Source of the DNA: Fulvivirga marina
GTDB lineage: Bacteria > Bacteroidota > Bacteroidia > Cytophagales > Cyclobacteriaceae
Direction: 5' to 3'
Length of the DNA stretch: 64,000 nucleotides
NCBI RefSeq assembly: GCF_016775155.1
Contig: NZ_JAEUGD010000058.1
Span: 199,733-263,732 of the forward strand
Both the position numbers and the translations under genes were made by a program. Positions 17,761 to 25,629 of this stretch are shown here, one piece after another. Numbering within the stretch: position 1 is the stretch's first letter; every line of letters begins with the position of its first letter. The notes beneath the pieces were generated by a model. That model worked only from the letters and a program-made list of their open reading frames with translations, did no database searches and was not told the DNA's origin.

Positions 17761-18825
17761 CTATCTAATCAGCTTCTCCAGTTTGACCATATTCAAAATT
17801 CTCAACCCCTCACCACTGGTCTCGATTAACCCTTCAGCTCGGAAATCGGCCAATGTACGATTTAATGATTCGGTGGTCGTGCCAACCATTCCAGAGATGT
17901 CTCTTCGAGCTATAGTAATCATTACATCTTCGTCATTTCCGGCAAACCTTGAATTAATATTCAACAATGCTTTTGCCACACGTTGCCTTACTGATTGATA
18001 CGCGATATCCATCAGTCTGTTTTCCACACCTTCAATGTTATTAGAAAGCATCTTAATAAATGTTCTGGCCACATCCTTACTCGAATAAATCAGCATCAAA
18101 AAATCAGATTTGGGAATGATCGATACACGCACATCCTCCAAAGCCTCCGCATTTTCATGGTATGGCCCTTCTTCGAGCAAAGGAACATAGCCCAAAAAAT
18201 CTCCTTTACTGTGGATTCCTATAATTAATTCCTTTCCATCACAGTTGATTTTGTAGGTTTTCACTCTTCCTTCTTCAATGTAGTAAAGATCGTTGGGTAT
18301 ACGGCCTTCCTTAAAAATCAAATCCTTTTTTTTAAAAGCATGCTTGGGTCTATTTTCAGAAAGCTTCTGAAACTCATTTATTTCTCTGGCTTTGCTGAAA
18401 AAGGAACTTACATCTTTTGAATGATTGCTATAACTGGATTTTAGAAGCTCGTTCTTTTTAAGACGTGTTTCTACTATTTTCAGCAATTCTACACCATCGA
18501 AAGGTTTGGTAATGTAATCATAAGCGCCCAAATTCATTCCCCTCCTTAAATCACTTTTTTCGGTTTTGGCCGTTAAAAAGATAAATGGGATACTAGTAGT
18601 TTCCGGGTCTTTATTTAGAATATGTACCACTCCATATCCATCCAGTTCAGGCATCATTATATCGCAGAGGATCAAATCCGGTGGATTACTCTGCGCAAGC
18701 TCCACACCCTCTTTTCCATTATGGGCATGCAACACTTCATAACCTTTCAACTCCAAAATGCTCGTAATATTTTCCGCCATTTTGATATTATCCTCAATTA
18801 ATAAAATACTATAACTCATGATCAT
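17761..18825 (-). CDS. Response regulator fused to Crp/Fnr-type transcription factor
   Basis: A 354-residue fusion of three modules. A receiver domain occupies 1-125 with phosphoacceptor D55 (LILCDIMMP), acidic pair E11/D12 and K107 in TKPFDG. A cyclic-nucleotide-binding-like domain spans about 160-260 (FKEGRIPNDLYYIEEGRVKTY). A Crp-type winged helix covers about 275-354, with recognition helix GTTTESLNRTLADFRAEG near 315-332. E319 and R323 correspond to the Glu and Arg that read the TGA core in Crp and Fnr. There are no Fnr cysteines, so iron-sulfur oxygen sensing is not expected. Phosphorylation would presumably control DNA binding. No kinase gene is adjacent. The start could also be M3 (18819). 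A dyad at 18848-18862 just upstream hints at autoregulation. Confidence 0.9.
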   Translation of the reverse strand: MIMSYSILLIEDNIKMAENITSILELKGYEVLHAHNGKEGVELAQSNPPDLILCDIMMPELDGYGVVHILNKDPETTSIPFIFLTAKTEKSDLRRGMNLGAYDYITKPFDGVELLKIVETRLKKNELLKSSYSNHSKDVSSFFSKAREINEFQKLSENRPKHAFKKKDLIFKEGRIPNDLYYIEEGRVKTYKINCDGKELIIGIHSKGDFLGYVPLLEEGPYHENAEALEDVRVSIIPKSDFLMLIYSSKDVARTFIKMLSNNIEGVENRLMDIAYQSVRQRVAKALLNINSRFAGNDEDVMITIARRDISGMVGTTTESLNRTLADFRAEGLIETSGEGLRILNMVKLEKLIR

Positions 18826-19056
18826 ATTTATTTAAGAGAGTAATTTTTGATATATGAAATCAGATGGACAAGAGTTGATATGCAATATTGTAATAGCTCT
18901 GCCTATAAGTATGCTATAACACTCTGAATCCATTCGCTTACAGTATTTGAAAAGGGGTTTCATAAAAGTTTAGGTAAACTTATTTTCTATATTCAAATGG
19001 AGAACTAAATTAATCTTAGCCATTTGTTAATGGCATGACGCCTGTGGAAATAGCCG

Positions 19057-19070
19057 ATGATATTCATCAT
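19057..19070. promoter_or_regulatory. Putative Crp/Fnr-type operator ATGATATTCATCAT
   Basis: The arms ATGAT and ATCAT are perfect inverted copies around the spacer ATTC. It lies mid-way in the divergent region between the response regulator-Crp gene and the LolA/ABC operon, so it could serve either. Confidence 0.4.
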
Positions 19071-19250
19071 TATTACTGCTGGATCATCCATACAGCATAA
19101 AGTAAATACTCATGGTTCAAAGGCTTTTACACTACACTTCTGCTCTTTCTCTTTGTAAATCGCCGCCACTATTACCTCCTAAAATTATACTAGCTAAGTT
19201 GCCCCTTGAGTTTAGTGCCCCCGAATAAAGAAGTCTTACCCCTTCTGACA

Positions 19251-19264
19251 GTGATAAAGGTCAT
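19251..19264. promoter_or_regulatory. Putative Crp/Fnr-type operator GTGATAAAGGTCAT
   Basis: The dyad is GTGAT-AAAG-GTCAT, a variant of ATGAT-N4-ATCAT. It sits 83-96 bases upstream of the GTG start of the LolA-like gene, a distance also seen for the sites before ftsH and gmd. Confidence 0.35.
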
Positions 19265-19346
19265 CTCAGCATCTGACGACTATCATTACAACTGTGTACT
19301 GCTATGCTTAATCTTATATAGCAAAACCAACTGATCAGCTTATACC

Positions 19347-20084
19347 GTGTTTACCATTTTCATCATGCTCCTGACACAGTGGCTCCAGCAGCCAGATATT
19401 ACTGCCAAAGAGGTAGTAAAAAGGGCCAACGACAACATGAGGGGGGAAACCTCCCAATCTGAATTAATCATACGAACCGTTCGTCCTACCTGGCAACGAG
19501 AAATGACCGTTAAAACCTGGATGGAAGGTGAAAAATACGCTATGATATTGATTAAAAGCCCTGCCAAGGAGAAAGGAGTAGCTTTTTTAAAACGGGATAA
19601 AGAGGTTTGGAACTGGGTACCTGCCTTGGAAAGGTCTATTAAACTGCCCCCCTCCATGATGACTCAATCCTGGATGGGAACAGACTTCACAAATGATGAT
19701 CTGGTAAAGGAGTCGTCAATTGTGGAAGACTATGTACACAGCTTTTCCGGAGACACTACTATCAATGGGCGTCAGTGCTATATTATTGATATGATCCCCA
19801 AGCCGGAAGCGGCTATCGTATGGGGTAAATTAACACTTTACATTGATAAAAAGGACTTCCTTGAATTGCATACTAAGTTTTATGACGAAGATGAAGAGCT
19901 GATCAATACCATGAATGCATCCAACATAAAAATGATGGGCGGCAGGCTCATTCCCACTTATATAGAAATGATTCCTGCTGATAAGCCTAACCAAAAAACG
20001 GTATTGATCTACTCAAATGTAATATACAATAAACCAATACCTGATACTTTTTTTACACTGCAACAAATGAAGAAACTCAATTGA
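19347..20084 (+). CDS. LolA-like outer-membrane lipoprotein-sorting protein
   Basis: A 245-residue protein of the LolA-like superfamily usually annotated as outer membrane lipoprotein-sorting protein. Typical features are the early DITAKEVVKRANDNMRG helix, SELIIRTVRPTWQREMTVKTWMEGEKYAMILIKSPAKEKGVAFLKRDKEVWNWVP strands (residues about 35-90), and SWMGTDFTNDDL near 110, all characteristic of the DUF1329/LolA-type fold that binds lipids in a hydrophobic cup. The frame opens at a GTG at 19347, with an in-frame ATG at 19365; the short hydrophobic start could be a weak signal peptide. It is the first gene of a five-gene operon; one base separates it from the first permease. It likely ferries a hydrophobic cargo across the periplasm. 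Confidence 0.8.
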   Translation: MFTIFIMLLTQWLQQPDITAKEVVKRANDNMRGETSQSELIIRTVRPTWQREMTVKTWMEGEKYAMILIKSPAKEKGVAFLKRDKEVWNWVPALERSIKLPPSMMTQSWMGTDFTNDDLVKESSIVEDYVHSFSGDTTINGRQCYIIDMIPKPEAAIVWGKLTLYIDKKDFLELHTKFYDEDEELINTMNASNIKMMGGRLIPTYIEMIPADKPNQKTVLIYSNVIYNKPIPDTFFTLQQMKKLN

Positions 20085-20085
20085 A

Positions 20086-21303
20086 ATGTGGTTAAAACTA
20101 GCATGGAAAAACCTATGGCGAAATAAACACCGCACCGCCATTACAACCGCGGCCATCTTTTTTGCCGTGATATTATCTGTTGCAGCCAGCAGCCTTCAGG
20201 ATGGCGTATTTGATAATTTCATCAAAAACATGGTGAGCTATTATACTGGTTATATCCAAATCCACCAGAAAGGGTATTGGAACCATCAGGTGTTGGATAA
20301 TGGTATGATTCGGGATAGTAGTTATGAATCCAGAATCAGCAATCAGAAAAATATTACGGCTATAGCTCCTCGTATCGAATCGTATGCCCTGGCATCTTTT
20401 AAAGATCTTACCAAAGGGTGTATGGTGGTAGGAATACACCCTGAAGAGGAAAACAAAATTACCGCACTGCAAAACAAAGTAACCTCAGGCAAATATTTTG
20501 ATCATAAAAGTGGCAATACGGTCATCCTGTCTGAAGGACTGGCTGAAAGATTTGGTCTGCAGGTCAACGATACAGTATATCTCATCAGTCAGGGTTATCA
20601 TGGAGCACTCGCTGCCGGCAAATACCTGATCAATGGTATCGTTAGCTTTGGTTCACCAGAACTCAATGATCAGTTATTATTCATGCCTCTGCATACTGCG
20701 CAGGAGTTCTACTCAGCTCCAGATTTAGTAACCTCCTATGTACTAGGTCTGAAGTCTGATAAATACTTGGGGTCCACCGTTTCGAAGCTCAGGCATATAT
20801 CCGGTGAGACCTATGAAGTGATGAGCTGGAAAGAGCTTCTCCCCGATGTAGACCAACACATAAAAATGGACAAAGGCAGCATGTCTATTATTTTAGGCAT
20901 ATTGTACCTGCTCATTTGCTTTGGCATCTTCGGCACAATGCTGATGATGATGGTAGAGCGCAGGTATGAGGTAGGGATGCTTGTGGCCATAGGTATGAAA
21001 AAGGGGATATTAGCAATGCTTTTCCTTACTGAATCCATATTTACGGTCATTATAGGCTCAGTCGCAGGGTTATCGTGTAGTATCCCCCTTGTTTATTACC
21101 TAAAGGAACATCCTATCCGCATAGGAGGGGAAATGGCCGAGACATATGAACGCTTCAATTTCGAACCCATTTTTCCAGCTTCTACCGACCCGTCCATTTT
21201 TATCACACAGGGATTGATAGTTGTAAGTATCGGACTGTTACTTTCCATGTATCCGGTAATCACTGTTTTCAAAATAGACCCCGTTAAAGCAATGAAAAAA
21301 TGA
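20086..21303 (+). CDS. ABC transporter permease, FtsX/MacB/LolCE family (first)
   Basis: A 405-residue inner-membrane permease. After MWLKLAWKNLWRNKHRT comes membrane helix 1 (about 18-40), a large periplasmic MacB_PCD-like domain (about 45-265), then three helices at about 270-295, 310-340 and 375-395, ending VFKIDPVKAMKK, typical of LolC/LolE-like FtsX permeases. It contains the cytoplasmic ERRYEVGMLVAIGMKKG coupling helix. It overlaps the next permease by four bases. With the second permease and the ATPase it would form a LolCDE-like type VII ABC complex extracting a lipid-linked cargo from the inner membrane. Confidence 0.9.
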   Translation: MWLKLAWKNLWRNKHRTAITTAAIFFAVILSVAASSLQDGVFDNFIKNMVSYYTGYIQIHQKGYWNHQVLDNGMIRDSSYESRISNQKNITAIAPRIESYALASFKDLTKGCMVVGIHPEEENKITALQNKVTSGKYFDHKSGNTVILSEGLAERFGLQVNDTVYLISQGYHGALAAGKYLINGIVSFGSPELNDQLLFMPLHTAQEFYSAPDLVTSYVLGLKSDKYLGSTVSKLRHISGETYEVMSWKELLPDVDQHIKMDKGSMSIILGILYLLICFGIFGTMLMMMVERRYEVGMLVAIGMKKGILAMLFLTESIFTVIIGSVAGLSCSIPLVYYLKEHPIRIGGEMAETYERFNFEPIFPASTDPSIFITQGLIVVSIGLLLSMYPVITVFKIDPVKAMKK

Positions 21304-22526
21304 CTGTGATAATCATTATACAAATGGCATGGCGAAACATCTGGCGGAACAAGGTCAGAAGCATGATCATCATCAGCTCCGTGGCTATTGGTTTGGTAGC
21401 CGGATTATTCGTACTGAGCCTGTACAAAGGAATTCTTGAAGACCGTTTCAGAACGGTAATCGATAAAGAAGTTTCTCACCTTCAGATCCATCATGCCCGT
21501 TTCAAGGAAGATTTTGACCCTAAATACATTATTCCTAACAATGATGAACTTATAAAAAGCCTAGGCCACCTGTCATCCGTTAAGATATTTACTCCTCGCA
21601 CCATTGCTCAAGGCATGCTGGCAACAGGAACCGGATCATCAGGCATCCAGATTGTAGGGGTCGACCCTGAACAAGAAGATCGGGTCACTTCTCTGAATAG
21701 CAAAATCAAAGAGGGAGATGGTTTCGTTAACGGGAAAAAAAACCAGCTACTCATTAGCAAAAAGCTTGCTGATAAAATGCATCTAAAGGTAGGATCCAAG
21801 GCTATTCTGACCTTCATCGATAAAGAAAGTAATATTATTTCAAGTGCATTCAGAGCTGCCGGGATTTATCAAACAGACAACACTCCCAGGGATGAAAGAA
21901 TAGTTTTTGTAAAACAAAAAGACCTTAACTCATATCTCTCACTAGATGATGAATTTCATGAACTGGCTATACTTCTCCAAAATGACGATGACGTAGAAAA
22001 TGTGCAGGCCAGCTTAAAAAATCAGCATCCGAATTTACAGATTGAGTCATGGATGGATATCTCGCCCGAAACCAAGTTGATGATAGAAACCACGGACCAG
22101 TATTCCCTGATTTTCATTGTTATCATCATGCTCGCTTTATCATTTGGTATTGTTAACACTATGCTGATGGCAGTACTGGAACGTTCACGCGAGATAGGTA
22201 TGTTGCTGGCCTTGGGGATGAATCGTTTGAAAGTTTTCTTCATGATATTAACGGAAACTGTCCTTTTAACTATCACGGGAGTGCCAATGGGGGTACTCAT
22301 TGCATGGTTTATCGTACTGATATACCATCGCCACGGCCTGGATATTTCAGCACTTGGCGGCCAGGCTATGTCAGAATTTGGCTTCAGCTCAATGATCTAC
22401 CCTGCATTTCCATGGGAAAAAATACTGGGCGAGATGCTGATCGTATTGATAGCATCTATGCTATCATCACTTGTCCCTGCAATTAAAGCCATAAGATTAC
22501 GACCCGTAGAAGCGCTGCAAAAATGA
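21300..22526 (+). CDS. ABC transporter permease, FtsX/MacB/LolCE family (second)
   Basis: A 408-residue paralogue of the preceding permease. It starts MTVIIIIQMAWRNIWRNKVRSM, has a long periplasmic domain (about 45-270), a coupling segment ERSREIGMLLALGMNRLK near 295, and ends AIKAIRLRPVEALQK. Its start overlaps the stop of the first permease (ATGA), so both are made in step, as expected for a heterodimer like LolC/LolE. The ATPase gene starts 11 bases after its stop. Confidence 0.9.
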   Translation: MTVIIIIQMAWRNIWRNKVRSMIIISSVAIGLVAGLFVLSLYKGILEDRFRTVIDKEVSHLQIHHARFKEDFDPKYIIPNNDELIKSLGHLSSVKIFTPRTIAQGMLATGTGSSGIQIVGVDPEQEDRVTSLNSKIKEGDGFVNGKKNQLLISKKLADKMHLKVGSKAILTFIDKESNIISSAFRAAGIYQTDNTPRDERIVFVKQKDLNSYLSLDDEFHELAILLQNDDDVENVQASLKNQHPNLQIESWMDISPETKLMIETTDQYSLIFIVIIMLALSFGIVNTMLMAVLERSREIGMLLALGMNRLKVFFMILTETVLLTITGVPMGVLIAWFIVLIYHRHGLDISALGGQAMSEFGFSSMIYPAFPWEKILGEMLIVLIASMLSSLVPAIKAIRLRPVEALQK

Positions 22527-22537
22527 AAATATGAACT

Positions 22538-23254
22538 ATGAAAACAGTTATTGATGCTCATAATATCAAAAAAGTTTACAACCCGGAAACCATCCCAGTC
22601 GTAGCCGTAAATAATGTACACCTTCATCTGGAGCGTGGCGAATTTACAGCTTTGGTGGGTCCTTCCGGTTCGGGTAAAACCACCCTTCTCAACCTGATCG
22701 GAGGACTTGACAAGCCAGACACCGGCAGTGTGATTATCAACAACGTGGATATTACCAAACTGACACCCAATAAACTTATAGATTTCAGACTCCATAACAT
22801 CGGGTTTGTTTTCCAAGCCTTTAACCTGATACCCGTTCTATCTGCTCGTGAAAATGTAGAACTGATCATGCAACTTCAGCATGTAAAGAAGCATGAGATT
22901 AAAGCACGGGTTACCAACCTGTTTCAGCAGATAGGTTTGGAAGACAAAATGGACAATCGGCCTGCTCAACTTTCGGGAGGACAACAGCAGCGGGTAGCAG
23001 TTGCCAGAGCCCTGGCTTCCCGCCCGCAATTTATCCTTGCCGACGAACCAACGGCTAACCTCGATACCAAATCGGCCGACAACTTACTGGACATTATGGC
23101 CAAATTGAATAAGGAAGAAAATATGACTTTCATATTTTCTACACATGATCAACGCGTGATCGAAAGGGCACGAAGAGTAATCACTTTGGTCGATGGGCAA
23201 ATACATGCCGATTCTTCACCGGTAAGTGTCAATGTGGACTCAACAATCACATGA
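22538..23254 (+). CDS. ABC transporter ATP-binding protein, LolD/MacB type
   Basis: A 238-residue ATPase with Walker [10 protein letters not shown] at 41-49, Q-loop [18 protein letters not shown], signature LSGGQQQR, Walker [13 protein letters not shown] and switch [10 protein letters not shown]. The FQAFNLIP stretch after the Q-loop is typical of the LolD/MacB/FtsE type VII group. A short tail, [13 protein letters not shown], follows the usual end. It would power the two adjacent permeases. Its stop overlaps the start of the outer-membrane barrel gene by four bases (ATGA), which ties the ATPase directly to an outer-membrane component. Confidence 0.93.
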   Translation: MKTVIDAHNIKKVYNPETIPVVAVNNVHLHLERGEFTALVGPSGSGKTTLLNLIGGLDKPDTGSVIINNVDITKLTPNKLIDFRLHNIGFVFQAFNLIPVLSARENVELIMQLQHVKKHEIKARVTNLFQQIGLEDKMDNRPAQLSGGQQQRVAVARALASRPQFILADEPTANLDTKSADNLLDIMAKLNKEENMTFIFSTHDQRVIERARRVITLVDGQIHADSSPVSVNVDSTIT

Positions 23255-24402
23255 ATTGGGTGACATCCATGAAGGTGCTCCTGGCTCTGACGTATACAAC
23301 CATTTATGCTCAGGATACGACGGAGCACCGGCTACAATATTCGGGGTACGTTAAAGATTTGCAGTCACTGAATTACACTGAGAATTTCGCCTACCTGACT
23401 ACCGGTAACCTGATCCATAACCGGATAAACCTCAAATGGCAGCCTGCCGAGCACATAACCGCTGTCATGGAATTTAGAAATCGCTTATTCTGGGGGGAAG
23501 AAGTAGCCCTTACTCCGGGTTTTTCCTCTCAACTTAGAAATGCCAATGAAGCAGCAGATCTGTCGTTCAACTGGATTGACAAAGAGCAAATGGTATTGAA
23601 CACATCCATTGACAGGTTATACGTAGTATATGACAAAGTCAATTGGAATGCAAGAATAGGAAGACAACGTATCAACTGGGGGATCGGCACTACCTGGAAT
23701 CCTAATGACTTGTTCAACACATTCAATTTCCTGGACTTTGACTATGAGGAAAGGCCTGGCGCAGATGCAGTAAGGTTACAATATTTTACAGGATTGATGG
23801 ACAATATCGAACTGGCTATTTCTGCAGGGGATGAAAGCTATGAAATGATTGCTGCTATGAAATATTTTGCTAACATCGCCAACTATGACTTTCAGATCAT
23901 TGCTGGCTGGTTTCAGCAGCAACCCACTCTAGGGGTTGGTTGGTCAGGAATTATAAAAGAATCGGGGTTTCGTGGTGAAGCACAATACTATTTCCCCAAA
24001 AACAAGAAAGAGGAATTGATCAATATATCAGCCGAATTAGATCATGTTTTTGAAAAGGGATGGTACGTTAGTATTGGGGGATTTCTCAACAGCAAAGGCA
24101 TTGAAAGTACCATAGAACTACCTGTTATTGCGACACTGCAGTTTTCTCCGAAAAACCTGATGCCTACAAAGTGGAACACTAACATCACTTTCTCTAAAGA
24201 AATCACTCCTCTATTTACAGGTAATGCTACGGTTATCTACAGCCCGGGCTCACACCTGGTCATGATTCTCCCTACCCTTAGCTACAACCTTGCAGAAAAC
24301 CTGGATTTCAATCTAGTATGGCAATCCTTTTTCAGTGAACAAAAAGCTGGTTTTGATGACCTCGCGCATCGGGTATTTATACGAATGAGATGGAGCTTTT
24401 GA
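23251..24402 (+). CDS. DUF1302-like outer-membrane beta-barrel protein
   Basis: A 383-residue secreted protein: a signal peptide ends near TIYAQ, followed by repeated amphipathic strands with aromatic ends and a C-terminal MRWSF, i.e. a terminal Phe as in outer-membrane barrels. The segment RIGRQRINWGIGTTWNPNDLFN with FDYEERPGADAVRLQYF (residues about 130-175) resembles the RQxxxWG...NPxD...D...pG motif of DUF1302-type barrels. In Proteobacteria such barrels sit with a LolA-fold DUF1329 protein and an RND/MMPL pump (from memory); here the pump is an ABC transporter. It is the last gene of the operon and is coupled to the ATPase by a four-base overlap. It may be the exit pore or acceptor for the cargo. 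Confidence 0.75.
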   Translation: MNWVTSMKVLLALTYTTIYAQDTTEHRLQYSGYVKDLQSLNYTENFAYLTTGNLIHNRINLKWQPAEHITAVMEFRNRLFWGEEVALTPGFSSQLRNANEAADLSFNWIDKEQMVLNTSIDRLYVVYDKVNWNARIGRQRINWGIGTTWNPNDLFNTFNFLDFDYEERPGADAVRLQYFTGLMDNIELAISAGDESYEMIAAMKYFANIANYDFQIIAGWFQQQPTLGVGWSGIIKESGFRGEAQYYFPKNKKEELINISAELDHVFEKGWYVSIGGFLNSKGIESTIELPVIATLQFSPKNLMPTKWNTNITFSKEITPLFTGNATVIYSPGSHLVMILPTLSYNLAENLDFNLVWQSFFSEQKAGFDDLAHRVFIRMRWSF

Positions 24403-24658
24403 ATGTACCACTGTTTTATTCCGGAATTCGGTTACTAATTCAACAAAGGTTGACTTTCAGTAACCATCAACCACTTCTCTTTCGAATCGGTTTTCTATGC
24501 AAAAAGATTTCCTTCTCCATTCCATTACTGCAATCAAAACAACCCGAGATTTTAATCTTTGCTTTTGATAATTAAGATCATCTCATTAAACAAATTCTTC
24601 AACTAATTTTAAGTAATTATATTTTTCAATATTCCTAAATCAATAAATAAGCATAAAA
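24403..24658. other. Region upstream of the curli operon
   Basis: 256 bases, very AT-rich toward the right end. It holds TGATAATTAAGATCA (24566-24580), a dyad with a seven-base spacer, 79-93 bases before the csgE start. The operon promoter is expected here. No gene seen. Confidence 0.4.
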
Positions 24659-25150
24659 ATGTCTATAGTTGTATGCTTAATATTACTTTATCCTCTTGAG
24701 GTATGTGTTACTCCATTGCCCACGGTGTTTAACGGGATTGAGCCACAGTACTTCCAGAATACCTACCTGTCAGCAACAGATACCCTAAAAAACGGCGCTG
24801 CGTCAAAAGCGGAACCGATAGAGATTGACAAGCTCATTGTTGATGAAACCATCAGTAAAGCAGGGCATGAATTTATGGAGATTTTCTTTTCGTTGTGGAA
24901 CTGGCCACACGTATCTAATGGATCTTTTATGATGGTCGTTAAGGAACGGCCTTTTCGCGGGATATCAACTACTATAACGATAACGATAAACGACCTGACT
25001 GTATTTGAGAGTTTTCTACAAACACGGTACGATGTTCTGGAATCTCTGGCCAAAATGGCAGTAAAACAAACTTATGGCTACTTAATCAACTATGATAATA
25101 TAATGAAGCAATTAGAAGGGGAAGATATGCAGGGCTCGGGAATTTATTGA
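24659..25150 (+). CDS. csgE: Curli assembly/transport protein CsgE
   Basis: A 163-residue secreted protein of the CsgE family, the periplasmic cap that guides curlin subunits to the CsgG pore. Signs: IDKLIVDETISKAGHEFMEIFF, WNWPHVSNGSFMMVVKERPFRGISTTITI, and the closing NDLTVFESFLQTRYDVLESLAKMAV, which is close to the classical VF-x-x-xLQPRYD motif of CsgE. A hydrophobic N-terminus (MSIVVCLILLYPLEVCV) serves as signal peptide. First gene of the curli group; the csgF start lies 29 bases after its stop. Confidence 0.92.
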   Translation: MSIVVCLILLYPLEVCVTPLPTVFNGIEPQYFQNTYLSATDTLKNGAASKAEPIEIDKLIVDETISKAGHEFMEIFFSLWNWPHVSNGSFMMVVKERPFRGISTTITITINDLTVFESFLQTRYDVLESLAKMAVKQTYGYLINYDNIMKQLEGEDMQGSGIY

Positions 25151-25179
25151 ACATTCTAATTATTAAACCAATTTTAACC

Positions 25180-25596
25180 ATGAAACCTAACATTCGAATT
25201 ACACTAACCATCCTACTACTAATAATTCTACAGAATGCTTACAGTCAGGACTTGGTTTACAAACCCATTAACCCCGCCTTTGGAGGCGATTCCTTTAACT
25301 ATCAATGGCTCTTAAGTTCTGCCCAGGAGCAGAATGATTTTAAAGGAAATAATGATTTGGACTTCCTGAATAAGGATCCACTTCAACAGTTTGAGCAAGA
25401 CCTCAACCGTCAGATTCTTAGCCAGTTATCCAGGAGACTGGTAACCGACGTCTTCGGAGAAGAAGGGTTGAAAGATGGAACCTTCGAAATTGGTGGGTTT
25501 CAGATTGAGATCAACAGTTACCCTGATGGTATTCATATCGATATTCTGGATTCCAGCACCGGAGGAGAAACATCTATTATAGTACCTTACTTCTAA
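25180..25596 (+). CDS. csgF: Curli assembly protein CsgF
   Basis: A 138-residue secreted protein, the same length as E. coli CsgF. After the signal peptide (cut near NAYSQ) comes the hallmark LVYKPINPAFGGDSFNYQWLLSSA, the segment that in E. coli inserts into CsgG to form the second constriction of the pore. The ATG at 25180 is preferred; an upstream TTG at 25147 would add 11 residues before the signal peptide. CsgF couples secretion to nucleation of fibres at the cell surface. The csgG start follows 33 bases downstream. Confidence 0.93.
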   Translation: MKPNIRITLTILLLIILQNAYSQDLVYKPINPAFGGDSFNYQWLLSSAQEQNDFKGNNDLDFLNKDPLQQFEQDLNRQILSQLSRRLVTDVFGEEGLKDGTFEIGGFQIEINSYPDGIHIDILDSSTGGETSIIVPYF

Positions 25597-25629
25597 AATA
25601 CAGTATCTGCCTTCCTAAAGGCTCTACCT

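Larger units (their letters stand above)
18826..19346. other. Divergent control region between the Crp-type regulator and the exporter operon
   Basis: 520 bases with no supported gene. It holds TGATATATGAAATCA (18848-18862, seven-base spacer, 23-37 bases before the regulator start) and two four-spacer dyads at 19057-19070 and 19251-19264, the last 83-96 bases before the exporter operon's first codon. Both divergent transcripts probably start here. Confidence 0.45.
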
